Shown: positions 34,101 to 46,354, counted from the stretch's first letter. The stretch: 64,000 nucleotides of DNA from Euclidia mi (GCA_944739405.2 OX123188.2:63879251-63943250), one strand, 5' to 3'. Program-made: numbers and translations. The notes: generated from the sequence alone by a model not told the origin.

Positions 34101-37100
34101 CAAAGTTTCCCATAGGTAATTGGTGCTTTACTTAGTGAGATATTCCAGTTTAGAGAGCTCTACATTTATAGCCCCGTTATAAATGTGTATCGATAAAGTT
34201 TACACGTTATCCTTGTAAATAATATATTCAGACCACCGGACATACTCATTACTGCACCACCTATACATATATAAAACTTTATAATATATGTAGAGACTTG
34301 CTTTTATATCCTCAAGGCGACAGTGACCTGTACTTACTTCCACCCAGAAATGTATCTGCGTATTCTGCGTGGAGGGTCATGACTTACATGCAGGTGGAGG
34401 CGCATATCTTCTCGTAGTTCTCGTTATAAGTTAATTGATTTACTGCACGGTTGGCGTAGTGGTAGTCTCACCGCTCGACACTGCGCTGAAGTGGTGTGGG
34501 TGCTGCGGTGGGGTTCGATTCCCACACGAGACAACAGTTTGTGTGATTCATAAATTGTTGTTTCGAGGCTGGATGTTCATTGTGTCCGTTAGTTGTATGT
34601 TTGTGAAGTCCCCCGCGACACAGAATTTAGTGCTAATGCGGGCGTTGTCATATAAAAAATAAAATTTAAGGATTCTATCTTGGCCCGACTTGATGCAGTT
34701 ATTTGCACAATCTAACTGTATCAAAAAGTAGCATTATCGTTGTACAAGCATTTTTAGCTTTCGAGCTTAGAGGTACATAAACCAGCATGGTTTTTGTTGA
34801 TGTTGTAATTATAGGTATGATTTATTATCTAACGGCACATAATATGTAGTAGCAACTATATTATTAAATAAGTTATTCTGTATATTTTAATGAAATTATC
34901 AAAAGTTAAGTCATGGGATAAAAAAGTGTACAACCAATGATTATAACATTTATATAATAGCAGTGATGTTTGACACTGACCTCAAAATGCGTAAAAAGCT
35001 CTTATGAGACCGAGGTCAGTCGGCTACGCACTGTTTAGTTATATCTAGTGGCTAATTAACAAACTTTAGCAGTGTGCGTCGAATTTGCGAAACTACCATT
35101 TACAATGGAGGATTGTTTTAATATTCTCAGACTGCGCGGCGGATGGTGCAATTTTGGTTAGAGTGATCGCCTTGCCCTTGCACTGTCAGTATTACAGTGG
35201 ATTTGTGAAAAAAAAAAGAAAATATAAGCGTTCAATATGGTCAAAGATTGAGAGATACTCAACTAGTTTATTTGAGTCTAGGTCGCACATAAGTCTGTTG
35301 TTGCCATTTTTTGTAATCTCTACTGTAACGTTCTGGAAAAATAACTAATTGAAACATAACCTAAATTTGTGGTTTTATATCCCCTTGCTTAGCACTGCAC
35401 AAATCTCATAAGCATGTGTTTCCACATTGTAGTTATTTCTTCGAATATTGTAGGTAGATGCAGAAGGGTGTGTTATAAACCTATCTTTGATGTCAAACGG
35501 CCGAATTCCACGAGTTTTAGCTTACAAATAGATTAGACTTTGGACCTGGTATTTATTGTTATATAAACATTGTGTCTCCTTATAACAGGTACAGGACAAT
35601 GTTCTTCCACGCATTCTCCAGCACCAAGGAATTCTGCGTGTCAACAGAACTACTGCGCAATTACAAGAGCATTGACAAGACAGAAGCATTCCATGACTTC
35701 AAGGTTTGAATACCAACTTGTTACTTACTGTTGGCCTAGCGCTTACGTTGAATTATTTATTAGCAAGATAGCAACACAATCACGTGTGCCTATGTGAAAC
35801 ATATATAGAAAGTTCGTTCACATCTTGTGGCTACAATATATTGTAGTCCAGTTTTAAAACATTGTTTGCGATGTGTCATACCAAAATTTAGTCGAGGTGC
35901 TGATAGCCGCTAAACTTTCTCATTCACTTTTAAAGTGTGCTACCAATAGCTAAGTTTCTTCGAAATAATGCAATGAAAATTTACGCCTGTATTAATTAAT
36001 AAAAAATACGAAAAATGCAGGTCGATTAAATTAATTTACTGGGCCTTTTAAAAGTCCCGTCGCAGTATCTGGGTTCAAACATGCTGCGAATTTTTTTAAA
36101 TTTTACCTTTCGTCAACTCAGTCATCAGTTGTTGAAAGTCAACATATTATATAATATATTTTCTCCACTCATTCAACAACAATTGACGATAGCTTGCATT
36201 GATACCGTAAACAAACTCAGCATCAAAGTTGTATAATATTAATTATCACATTAAATTCTTGCTCTACTAAATGATCTCTTCGTTGATGCATCTTTTGTAT
36301 ATTTATACAGCATTGACCGTGGTTTTCAAGATCATTAGTAGCGTTTAGCGCATTATATCTATTAGATAATGTTTGTATACTTATGTTAATAAGTTTTATT
36401 TAAATATCCGATGACATGTTTTTTTATTATTTCCAGCTTTTAGGTGACAAAGGTCAAAATTCACAATCAGCTGCTAGCGGCTACGATCCCAAGACGCAAG
36501 TACTGTTTTATACACAGGTAAATATATAATAACAACATATTTCCGTTTAGTATAATTTCAAACCGGCGGAGGCTGTATCTGCATAAACATGTTTCGGTAT
36601 GGAAATTGGAATTCCCCGTGGACGCCTTGGGTATTTTTAATATTGTGGTTCGTAAACATTTATCACCTATCAAGTTAAAAAAAAAAAAATTTAACACCCA
36701 CACTCATATTGGGCTAATTGCTGGGCAAAGTATCGGCATATTGATCATTCTGCAAATCATTGTGAAGATGGATCTTAAAACTTTACAGTTATAGCTTTGT
36801 AGCAATGAATAGATTTTCGATAACCCTCAGACCGGCAGGTTTCCTCAAAATGTTTTCTTTTATCGTAAAGGAACCAATAATTTAATAATTTATCTTCTAA
36901 CTTTGTAGAGCACTGCACTGTAGTATCAAACCCGACACTCTCTATCTGGCATTAAGATAGTCTGCAGGTCGTGCGTCGGTCGAATAGGCTTTCGCTGCAA
37001 TTCATTTATTTATACAGTACATTTATTACTAAGTACGCAAAATGTGTGTATAAATACACACACTTTGCTGAACCACATACGTACTCATTGTTATCCTGCT

Positions 37101-39698
37101 TTATCTTGCTGCTTTTATACAAGTAGTAAAACTTTGCTGCTTGTTCATTTAGCTTGTTCAAGCGATGTGTACGGGAATCCCAACACAGAAGGTACATTAT
37201 CATAATATCTATTGTGACAATACAAATACGTATTTATCGCTATGGCTTTTAAAATGCAAGGTTTTGACATTCAAACAGAATACAATCAACGGAAAATGAA
37301 TGGTGACCGAAGGAATTCGCTTGAAATAGGTCGACGTTCACTATAAGTGCATTCAAACGTAGCCTTCGTATAACAATAATATCGAATGTGAAACATTCAC
37401 AACGTTTGGCGTTATTTCTATATTTATTTAAGTGGAATGTAGATAATAAACCGTAACCTTCGATCAGTGTTATAAACATGTTCACAATAGAGCTTAAAAA
37501 TTGCTACCTACTTAAAAAATAAATCATTGTGATTGACTGTATATATACTATGATTGGGAGTATAAACATTCCTAGGTTACGTAGGTATTTCTTGACGATC
37601 TACTGAACCATTCGACTAACCCGTTCATCACAAAAGTTGAAGATTGTTTAAATGACCTTTTTTTAATTGTCAATGAAAAAAGATTGCATTCTGGCAGCGA
37701 TGTTGCATTTGCTTCATAATCAAAAAATATTATTAACTTTAAAATTATGGAGTATAACCTATTCTCACAAGGCTTAAATTTGAATATGTTGTAATTTTGC
37801 ATATTTTAAACAAGTTTAAATAAATGTTCTAACTGTTTTGAAGGTTGTACGAGTTTACTAGAAGATTGCAAAGGTGTAAAAAAGATAATCAAAATCATAG
37901 ATAGAATTAATTTAAATTTGAAATAGAGTGCCCTCTAATCTTTCCCATACTATGTGGAGGAAACCGCCAACCCAATATGAAGAGAATTATTAACACTATT
38001 AAATAAACGGATAAACATTGAAATTAAATTAACAAGTTAGATGATACATTGATTTATAGGGATCCTCAATTTGTCATTGCAACTCCGTAGTGGTCGCACA
38101 TATTGGGATACTTTGCGCAGCCTTCACCGGGCTTCACTACTATAGGGAATTTGCGCTCCAAATTTTTTTTGGAATATACACATGGTTTTAAACTTTCGCG
38201 ATGTGTATACATCATACAATATTATTTATCAGATCTTACTCGAGATAATTGACTTATTTAAAAGTATAGGTAAATATATCTGCTATTCTTCTACGCCTCA
38301 ACCGGATTGCAACGGTCGTGGTTTACACCTCTAAATAAGTCAATTATTGTGAGTAAACCCGCTAAATAATATTGTATGATAATCCATGAAGTCAGAGAGA
38401 TATTGAATATTCAATTGCCACAGTGGCAATTAAATTTCAGTATTCTAATGAACGTAATATATGAACATACGTTCATATGTCTGTAAAATATAAATTGATA
38501 CCAAAGTGCTGCGGCGAAATAAAAAAACTGAAATTATGCCAAGTTTCAATTAGGTTTTAACCTCAACGTAATTCAGTTTTGAAAAAGTGCAAAGTAGGTA
38601 CCCATATTTAAGATCATGTTTTGAAGAAGAGATGATGGTATGAATGTATAAGATGTTGAATGTATATTTGATGTATCTGCAGGTGAACCGCGACGGCGTA
38701 GCTTGCTGGAACACCAACAAGCCCTTCACATTAGACAACAACGCGCTCATCTTCAGCGACCCCACGCTCTACGAGTTCCCCAACGACTTGAAGGTATACC
38801 TGGATTGCTATGTTTTAATTTACTTAAAAAAGACAACACCTGCACTATAGTATACACGACCACGGGACGTGCAACCGTCTCGAAACGTCAAGCAAAATAA
38901 AGTATGTAAATACCTAATGCATGTTCGCGTTAATTCCAGTCTATATATTCTTAAACATGCAACACGAGTGTTTAAAAGTTTCTATAGTATACATTCTGGA
39001 TCGCGGAAGAATTAAATAAGTTATTGTCCTCTCATATCTTACCTAACCATAACTCAGTGAAACAGAATAGGTAACTAGTTTTCATTCATTTTCACAAGAA
39101 CATTACAGAATATTAATTTTAACTATGTACATTACTATACTTACACAATCATTTTCCAAGTCTAAATATGTAGGTACATAAGTCTAAAAATAAAAAGTGA
39201 CAATATTTACAGATGTGTTTAGGTGTCGAATAACTAGGTAGTAGATAACTGAAGAGCTTGCTAAAATTTAAACGAATCGTGAAGTGACACACTTAAAATA
39301 TCTGCTCGTGTTTAATGAACACTTTTTTACATAAAGCAGTATAAAAACTGTTTTGAAATCATAAGAGCATTTATGTACGATTTATATAATAGTTTATATA
39401 TTTCTGAATCGTCTTTTGCCCGATTCTTACGTGTATATTTGTAGTTTTGTTAACATGTCAAATTCAATGCACCTACACTTAATTATTAATAGGTTTGACA
39501 TTCCCTTGGCTTATTATGTCTGAAAGATATAACAAAACTAAATAATTTATATTTCAGGTCGATGATGAGGGAACTCTGTGGTTGCTCGTGGACAAACTGC
39601 CCAGATTCATTTACAAGACGCTGGACCCCAGTATTATTAACTATAGCATATACAGTATTAACACAACTCAGGCTATTGAGGGCACTGTCTGTGAATAA
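31121..39698 (+). CDS. Yellow/MRJP family secreted protein (7 exons)
   Basis: Exons 31121-31550, 33069-33190, 33690-33916, 35589-35703, 36437-36517, 38683-38793 and 39558-39698 join in phase with GT/AG introns: 408 residues, normal for the family. The ATG at 31121 opens a signal peptide (about residues 1-18, ending ICEA). Family hallmarks include NNLPLGLARWKNKMFVSIPR, a DRLWVVDTGLADILG block, SIVIFDL, DDAYAYIPDLGGYGVVVYS, FQWTDGVFGLALS, LGDKGQNSQ, VLFYTQ, CWNTNKPF and FPNDLKV..EGTLWLL, ending EGTVCE. N-glycosylation sequons occur (NTS, NVS, NTT). Insect yellow proteins act outside cells, mostly in cuticle pigmentation and sclerotisation; some have dopachrome-converting activity. I cannot fix the subgroup (yellow-b/c/d-like) by eye. 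Confidence 0.96.
31624..31775 (+). mobile_element. Helitron-like repeat fragment
   Basis: Starts TCTTAATATATAAAATCCTT preceded by AA, then CTGACTGACAGACACGC, GCGCAGGAAGCTGAAATTTG, GGGGACCATAGGGATGCACT and AAGGGATTTCCCGAA. It is nearly identical to 53803-53950. The TC start after A, resembling the 5' end at 14893, suggests a Helitron 5' end; there is no 3' end in view. Confidence 0.6.
32281..32545 (+). mobile_element. SINE-A, head type 2, with (AAAT)n tail
   Basis: Head CTGCCTCGTTGGTCTCGCGG, B box GGTTCGATTCC, shared body and tail, then TAAATAAATAAATAAATAAG. It lies in intron 1 of the yellow-family gene, in the gene's sense orientation. Confidence 0.92.
33917..35588 (+). other. Intron 3 of the yellow-family gene
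   Basis: Phase 2 intron (GG then G). It contains the tRNA-derived SINE at 34437-34665 and otherwise AT-rich sequence with no coding signal. Confidence 0.8.
34437..34665 (+). mobile_element. tRNA-derived SINE, third family (SINE-C)
   Basis: A-box-like TTGGCGTAGTGGTAG, B box GGGTTCGATTCCCACAC, then a tRNA-unrelated body (TCCGTTAGTTGTATGTTTGT, CAGAATTTAGTGCTAATGCG) and an AT-rich end. A diverged relative lies at 51650-51875. It could be mistaken for a tRNA gene, but the body and copy number fit a SINE. Confidence 0.8.
36518..38682 (+). other. Intron 5 of the yellow-family gene
   Basis: Phase 0 intron, AT-rich. It includes a small imperfect inverted-repeat element at 38207-38383 and a poly-A run near 36680. 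No exon is seen inside. Confidence 0.75.
38207..38383. mobile_element. Small foldback/MITE-like element
   Basis: ATCATACAATATTATTTA near 38211 is mirrored by TAAATAATATTGTATGAT near 38364-38381, and GATAATTGACTTATTTA by TAAATAAGTCAATTATTG inside it. The arms are imperfect and there is no coding content. Confidence 0.7.
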
Positions 39699-39878
39699 AT
39701 ACCACCTAAGTCGATTTTCAAGTTAAACTCGCCACAGATAGTACAGGCCGACAAATTCGAGCCTGTTGTTACCTTTCATTCTTAATTTAAAATTCATTAT
39801 TTCATTTTCATATCACTGGTCTAGCCAGGATTATGAGAATTAGACAGTTTTTGTTTTCTTGACTGCAGCATGCCTTTG

Positions 39879-40374
39879 AAGCTGTGCGTCCACAGCATCG
39901 GAATCGGAGCGTACGGAGCGGAAGGATTTGTTGCTTTGTATTAATTTCTATGAAGCTGCGTGCACTGCATCGGCATTTCTGCGCCTGCGACCGGTATTTG
40001 TGCTGATGACGTCATCCGCAGTGAACGCATCATTCGGATTCCGAGCGTTTCAAGTTCTGACGTGTTTGCGGCATTAAACTGTAGGCAAAAATACTTATTC
40101 ACGATGAACGACGATGTTTTAATTACTTTAGTAGAGTCATATGAATGTACCCAAAAATCTATAATATTCATTATTTATGATATTCATCAAATGTATAATA
40201 TTCTCCGAAAATTAATCTACAACAATATCCTCGTCACTATCCTCCTGCTTTAAAAATACCTAAATTGCCGATGCTGAATCCGAATGCAGTGGACGCACCC
40301 CATCGGCATTTTGTAAATGACGACGCTCCGTCCGCTCCGTACGCTCCGATTCCGATCCGGTGGACGCGCAGCTT
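39879..40374. mobile_element. Harbinger-like MITE with MADF-type ORF remnant
   Basis: Inverted ends of over 40 bp: AAGCTGTGCGTCCACAGCAT then CGGAATCGGAGCGTACGGAG at the left, mirrored at 40331-40374 (CTCCGTACGCTCCGATTCCG, GTGGACGCGCAGCTT). Inside, an ATG at 40104 starts MNDDVLITLVESYEC, which resembles the opening of MADF domains; PIF/Harbinger elements carry a MADF-like second ORF. The frame then departs from the family, so it is only a remnant. It lies 180 bases after the yellow-family stop codon and could fall in its 3' UTR. Confidence 0.7.
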
Positions 40375-40915
40375 AATAATGCCGTCAAGAGAATTGGTTA
40401 CTATATAATTAGATTCAGCAGGAGTGACAAATATTCACAAAAAAGCAGAAACTCAACCTTGGCATTTGTGTCGTTTACCGTCAAGTTCTTCTTAGCTCCG
40501 TGTCAATGTTGAAAGTTTTTGTCAATGTTTGTATAAGTTAGTTACTAGAAATACTGTGTATATGATTTATGTGTTTTGCGTTGTGATTGTATTATTATAA
40601 ATATAATATAAATAACAAAGTAATTTAATCCTTCCTTTTCAATTATTATTGTTCCTATGGAAGAGTCATCCTAAATTTGGCGACGCGTCTCTTCAATTTT
40701 GATTACCAACTTATTTTTAAGGTTCCTGTTATTAGAGTTTATAGATTTCATTGATGATTAGGTAGGTATACGCATATTCAAATATATTATGTAACGATAG
40801 AAAATATAACACCATGGTTATAGCATCAATATGTAAACTAGCGACGCTATAAAAAAAAGTCATCAAGTTCGTCATCAAATAAGGAAGTTCCACAAAAATA
40901 TAAAAAGCCTTCTTG

Positions 40916-40972
40916 AATCTTGTAACGCTGTCATGTATTCAAGACTTGAATACACGACAGCGTTACAAGATT
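40916..40972. repeat. 28-bp inverted repeat, one mismatch
   Basis: AATCTTGTAACGCTGTCATG at 40916 with the following TATTCAAG is mirrored from 40945 to 40972 with one mismatch. The single-base spacer makes it almost a continuous palindrome. Confidence 0.92.
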
Positions 40973-41547
40973 TAGTCTCAACCTATGGTTTGAGCATAAG
41001 ATTATCTTTCAAATAATGTACCTACTCTACAACCCTTAATACCCCACTGTTAGACTTAAGCCTCTTCTAATATGCTTCAGAGTATCACTGTGCCAAATGC
41101 TTCTATTGAACATAGAAGGCTTTGGCTTAATGCACCACGCTAACCAGTCGGGTTGGTGTAGAGTTTGATAATAATATAGAGATTTCCGTCAGTTCACAAA
41201 TTTATTATCTGCGTTTTCCCTTTTTACTTATTCGCCTCATACGGCACCCACGATATCAAAACGGGATGGCATCATTTATATTAAGATTCACTTATTTATA
41301 TTAAGATTCACATGCTTAATATAAATATATTTTGCATGTAAAAGCCTGTCAATTTCATAGGGCTTTCGTAATACTTTACTTTCTAAACTAACCCGTACTA
41401 ATTATTTCTGATGACTACCGTTTTGTTTGATGATATCATTTTATGGATGCATGAATTTATTATGATGTTTACGTCACGATTAAAACTCTCCTCTCCTGTA
41501 AATTATTCATTTATTACATTTTTAAATAATTCAATAATAACATTAGC

Positions 41548-41908
41548 CGTGTGGTTGACGGCATAGAATACAAGTGTAACCACCCCCTATCTTCCCGTGG
41601 GTGTCGTAAGAGGCGACTATGGGATAACACGATGCAAATACCATCTTTGCGTAGAGACGGAAAACTCGACATCAAACCTTATACGACTGCCTCGTTGGTC
41701 TCGCGGCATAAATGTGCGCGTGGGATTGGGGGGTCTCGGGTTCGATTCCCGGGTCGGGCAAAGTGTTATTGGGTTTTCCGTTAGGAAATTCTCAGTAGCA
41801 GCACGGAGTCTGGTAATGTGCCCGGTACGGCAATAGGCTCGCCCCCTATTACGTGGGACTAAAGTATATCTGGCGAAGATGGGTGTAGAAATACACCTCT
41901 GCCTACAT
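41548..41908 (+). mobile_element. SINE-A, head type 2 with 5' leader, tail cut
   Basis: Leader GCCGTGTGGTTGACGGCATA, head TGCCTCGTTGGTCTCGCGGC, B box GGTTCGATTCC, shared body with ACGTGGGACTAAAGTATATC, ending in CACCTCTGCCTAC. The last part of the tail is missing. Confidence 0.9.
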
Positions 41909-42090
41909 AACATTGTTAAGCACTTATCACATTCATAAGTTCGGCACTTCACATTTAGATGTAATGTTATTATTTACTCAAATTATTTACTGTGTTTTTA
42001 TTGTAGCCTTATCTTAGTTGGTGATCTCTAAGAATTATTTTATTGATACAACTACATCGTTTCCCATTTAAATGTTGTCTACAATTTTTA

Positions 42091-42585
42091 GGGTTCCGTA
42101 TCTAAAAGGTAAAAAACGAGACCCTATTACTAAGCCTCTGCTGTCTGTCTGTCTGTCTGACTGTCACCAGGCTGTATCTCATAAACCGTGATAGCTAGAA
42201 AGCTGACATTTTCACAAATTATGAATTTATCAACTATCGCTATAACAAGAAATACTAAAAATAAAAATAAAATGAAAATATTAAGGGGGGGAGGGGGTAC
42301 AATAAACGTGTTGATTTTCGTATTTTTTGCTCAAAATTACTAACGGTAACAGGTGGACGCTTAAAATTTTCACAGAATATGTAGTTGTATATTACCTTTC
42401 AAAATAAATAATTAAATTTAAAAAAAGTAAACAATAAAAGGGGGCTCCCATACAACAAACGTAATTTTTAAGCAATTTGTTACTTGATCTTAATAAACAG
42501 GTTGAAACTTAACAACTTAAAATATTTACTTAAGTATACATACAACAAACGTGATTTTCTTTTATAGTTGATGGTACGGAACCCT
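42091..42585. mobile_element. Element with AGGGTTCCGTA terminal inverted repeats
   Basis: AGGGTTCCGTA at 42091-42101 is exactly mirrored at 42575-42585. Inside are (CTGT)n near 42142, a G run near 42285 and no open frame. Sequence following the right end (CTTCGTGCGCGAGTCCGACT) runs on to about 42620 and may belong to the same family. A relative end is at 9956. Confidence 0.65.
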
Positions 42586-42845
42586 TCGTGCGCGAGTCCG
42601 ACTCGCACTTGCCCAATTTTTATACAGCACTTAGCTACAAAAATCTTGATCGTGTCAGTAATCTGCTTACAAAATAAACTGAACGCAATTTAAAACTGAT
42701 AACAAAGAATATCTGTCTGTCTTGTATCTGGCTTGTATCCAAAGCGGCAGGATCGACTTAAGCTGGACTTTCTATGATAGATGTTAAGCTACATTTATAT
42801 TCGGTAAAATTATAGATTTTGTGCAAAATATTAAAACCCATTTTA

Positions 42846-42912
42846 TCACCTGCGGTATACCTGTAACTTACGCAAGTTACAGGTATACCGCAGGTGAACT
42901 CGCACAGCTAGT
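42846..42912 (+). mobile_element. Perfect 24-bp hairpin followed by CTAG-T (Helitron-like 3' end)
   Basis: TCACCTGCGGTATACCTGTA and the next four bases (42846-42869) are exactly mirrored at 42874-42897 with the loop ACGC. Ten bases later comes CTAG (42908-42911) followed by T. A hairpin shortly before CTAG-T is the 3' structure of Helitrons. The stem is unusually long for one, and I cannot identify the 5' end. Confidence 0.55.
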
Positions 42913-43399
42913 AGATTAATAAGAAGAGTACAAATTATAAACGTAACTTCTTAGGTCAATAGCAATAAAATATTTAAAGATCAAGGCTTATGTTTTATTT
43001 GTAATGGTCAAATATATTTTTAGGAGACTTTGCATTCAAAAAATATTTATCGTTGCATTAAAAAACAATGGTATTGTATTCATTATTATAAATTTTAAGC
43101 AAGCCTTGGATGCAACAATCGCTGCATGTTAAATGCTACATGTAGTTTAATTCTGATGAAGCACTGTCATAGTTGATTTGTCCCTATTCAGATAAAATAA
43201 ATAAGTAAATATAAAGGCATTAAAATATATTTATGTCGCTTTTCTGAAGTCCTATGAAATGAAAACTTATAAATAAATGTCAAAGATGCCAAAGCTCTAC
43301 TATTCTTTATAAAGATTTATATTTTCATAAAATGCCACTTATACACTTGAGAAATTGTTACCAGACTTGAGGTAATTAATTCGTTAAACAGCACGTATT

Positions 43400-43450
43400 C
43401 AAACTGTCGCTTGGAGTTTCCTTGCGAGACGAAATCAGAATAACAGACAG
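43400..43450 (+). pseudogene. Short RTE ORF2 fragment
   Basis: Reads LGVSLRDEIR in one frame, a conserved block of RTE-type ORF2 C-termini that also appears (MLGVSLKDKI) near 60679. Nothing else of the protein is recognisable around it. Confidence 0.45.
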
Positions 43451-44471
43451 AATATTTGTTTAAGTACACGTTCAACATAGCAAGGATGGTAGCCGCACAT
43501 GTCCAATCTTTTGCGATGTAGCCACCGTAAACAGGCTTAATTTTACGAGCCTATCTATATGCACATAAACATGCAGAATACTACTCAAAATGATCTCCTC
43601 CAGCAGCGGATATCACGCAGACATCCATATTTGTAAACATGCGTAAGGTAGTGCTTAAATCGATTTAGTTGTAACCAGCCTAGCACCACTTTGTCCGGCA
43701 CCTCATGAAAAGACACGACGCCTGTCACGAAATCGAGAGAAACTCCTGCCCATTGCTATGCGACGGTACTCTACTTGTGGTTACGCTAATGTTTTGCTCC
43801 ATCACGATGACGTGGCATTAGTAGCCCCGCCGTGGAGGAAAGTTGCGTTAGGAAATCGCCACAATTGGTAAAATATCATAAACCTGATAATTAAAAACTA
43901 AGATAAATCTGTACTTTATCATTTATTTCTTTTGTGAAAGCCTTTCTTCAAGCCTTTCAATTTATCGGTTATCTATATCAAACCAAGTGTATCTAATTTC
44001 CTGTGCTTATTTCTGTGACTAATTTCACATTTCACCAATGTATAAAGATTTAATTTAAGGTATATGGTAGAACAAATAGTTCTTACTCTAAGAGCAGACT
44101 TGTCTTTTTAGGTTTACCAGAGAGCACAGAGTGTGTTGGTTTTGGTTTACATGCCTGTCATAGAGATTACAATTTTTGTGTTACATTTTTCCAGGTATAA
44201 TATATTAGTCTATGGTTACATTTTGTCTAGGCGTTTTGTGATATTTTATTGTGATAGACTCGTATTGATTTAAGATCATCAATTTTGAAGATGAGCACCT
44301 ATTATTATTTATAAAGTGGATCATAGAGTGAAAATCTTATCATACACCACCATCAGAGATGATACACTATAACGGTATTTCACGATTTCCAATACGTATG
44401 ATTTTTGCAATGCTTTCTGAAGTTGGTACAAATTTCTGTATGAAATATGAATAAAGAGTATCTGGAGGGAT

Positions 44472-44850
44472 TAAGGCAGCGATAGCCTAGTGGAGATACC
44501 AACAGACTGCCATGCAGAGGGTATCGGGTTCGAATCCACGGCGCGCACCAATGACTTTTCGGAGTTATGTGCGTATTGAATTGTAAATTATCGCTTGTCC
44601 CGTGCCTCGGAGAGCACGTTAAGCCGTCGGTACCGGTTGTCATGAAGATCTTTGACAATCGTTACAGGGCGTCAGTACCTTCTAAAATAAACTGGCACTA
44701 GTCTAAACCATGGAATATCGCTATCCCTTCGGGTTGCGGAGGGCAGACAGGCAGTCGCTCCGTGGAAAAGCTAATATTCAGCCAAATCCGGTTAGACTAG
44801 TAAGCGGACCCCAGATTGAAACTGGGATAACGCTGAGAGGATGATGATGA
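44472..44850 (+). mobile_element. tRNA-derived SINE (SINE-B), full length
   Basis: A-box-like GCGATAGCCTAGTGGAGAT, B box GGGTTCGAATCC, then GGAGTTATGTGCGTATTGAA, CGTGCCTCGGAGAGCACGTT, CATGGAATATCGCTATCCCT and an end in GGATGATGATGAG. Parts of the same family are seen at 22675, 50645, 56790, 61205 and 63660. Confidence 0.88.
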
Positions 44851-44854
44851 GTAT

Positions 44855-44940
44855 CTGGAGGGATGCGGAGGGCTCAAGACCGGTCCGTGTGTAAAGTCTT
44901 GGAGAGGCCTATGTGCAGCAGTGACCGTCTCTTGGCTAAA
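44855..44940 (+). pseudogene. RTE ORF2 extreme 3' end
   Basis: CTCAAGACCGGTCCGTGTGT, GAGGCCTATGTGCAGCAGTG and ACCGTCTCTTGGCT match the usual AQDR..W..LGEAYVQQW ending and following bases of RTE-type LINEs, with substitutions. Confidence 0.6.
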
Positions 44941-45694
44941 GTGACGAAACAATATCGTCGACGAACAGCCTGTTCTGAGAAAACTAGCGTCCTTTTTTTC
45001 AAGGACTGTAATGTTTGCCAATCGAGTTTGGCTGTCGGCGAAAGTCATGGGCTACCTCCTATGATATCGCAAAAGAAGCCAGATATGGTGCCACGACACC
45101 AAATCTAACTTCTTGTGACAGACAGTTCTCGTTGTTTGTGAAGGAAAATCTAGTCTAACAGTTATGCTCCTACCAACAAACCAATAGCGGGAAGGAACCT
45201 TTAAAACACTGTCATATAAAACTTTTGCTATAATTCTGCCTACCTGCTCTATATGACTTTTGTAACGCAACGCCTCTTTTAATCTCCTTAGTGTCTAGTA
45301 GTATTTTAACATTACTATTTGCTTAAAGTTTTCAATCTCTCTATTCACCGCGTTGATCCAAGATGGGTCCTCAGATATCTTCTTGAACATGATGGTTTGA
45401 ATGCATGAATCAGCATTATACTTTTTTACTCTTAATGGCCCCAGTTACACCCTTTGTGGCAGTTCAACAGTTTTCCTATTCATCGATAGCTACCTACTAA
45501 TATTATCATAACAAAGAAATAGTAAAGATATCCTTAAGTAAAGTTTCGCAGTGTTTTTAAGTATTATTCCTCGAGCATCTGTGGTATTCACTCGCTATTG
45601 TTCTACGTGCAAATGCTACAATATATACATCAGACAGCAGTAGTAAAGGATCCAGCGGAAAAGGAAAAATTGCTATTATTGGCAGGTAAGCAGT

Positions 45695-45935
45695 GTTACT
45701 ATTGTCCGTGTGGTGACGGATTAAGAATACGCAATGTCACCACCCCATATCATCCCATGGGTGTCGTAACAGCCGACAGAGGGACCATACTATGCAGAGA
45801 ACAGCACTGTAAGAGAAGGAAAACTTGATACAAACCCTATACAAACCCGTTTGGCCAGCGTGGTATAGTAGGCCAATTCCTCCTTTCAAAGGAGAGGCCT
45901 AGTCCAGCAGTGGACTGTTAAAGGCTGATTATGAA
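45695..45935 (+). mobile_element. SINE-like repeat in intron 1 of CRYL1 copy 1
   Basis: GTGTGGTGACGGATTAAGAA, CATCCCATGGGTGTCGTAAC, CCAGCGTGGTATAGTAGGCC and CCTAGTCCAGCAGTGGACTG. The first part resembles the leader of SINE-A head type 2 and the last part resembles a LINE tail, so it is a composite. A minus-strand relative is at 4905-5235. Confidence 0.7.
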
Positions 45936-46271
45936 GCAGTGTTATACTTTCAAATAATATTATTATAATATAACTGCACTGTATTGAGCAAAAAAAAACA
46001 TACTATCTTAAATTGTTTAACTGTTGATGAAAAGTTACCTATAAAACATGCGGTATTCTATGAAAGGGTAACTTATATAGTCGAGTATCTAAGAGCGAGT
46101 AGGTGTCAGAGTTCCTGACAGAATTTTATAGTGCACTGTTGCAACACTACGACTATATAGTATGATAATTACATGCGATCATTGGTAATAAGTAATTCAT
46201 TTTTGGTAGTTATTAGATACACCCTCAGGATAATAGGATGTTTGTTTGTAGGTGTCTCTAACACTTGAAGT

Positions 46272-46354
46272 TAACCTCTTGTATGCCGGAATGCCAGACA
46301 CAATTAAAAAGCTATTGTGTCTCGCGTAGATCTGCGTTCCGGCATACAAGGGGT
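46272..46354. repeat. Imperfect foldback
   Basis: AACCTCTTGTATGCCGGAAT at the left is mirrored by TTCCGGCATACAAGGGGTT at the right, with an inner ACACAAT/ATTGTGT pair and one arm longer by about 10 bases. It lies just upstream of the damaged exon 2 of CRYL1 copy 1. Confidence 0.85.

Larger units (their letters stand above)
40375..45640. other. Intergenic stretch rich in repeats
   Basis: No supported gene. Listed elements include hairpins at 40916 and 42846, a SINE-A at 41548, a terminal-inverted-repeat element at 42091, a SINE-B at 44472 and RTE pieces at 43400 and 44855. Confidence 0.6.

Noticed and set aside
39960..40253. 97-residue open frame as a gene
   Set aside because: It lies entirely within the inverted ends of a Harbinger-like MITE and only its middle resembles the start of a MADF domain.
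45598..45684. ATG-led frame through exon 1 of CRYL1 copy 1
   Set aside because: That frame reads a Leu run. The frame matching the family (KIAIIGS before a phase-2 donor, as in copy 2) is a different one and has no ATG in this exon.
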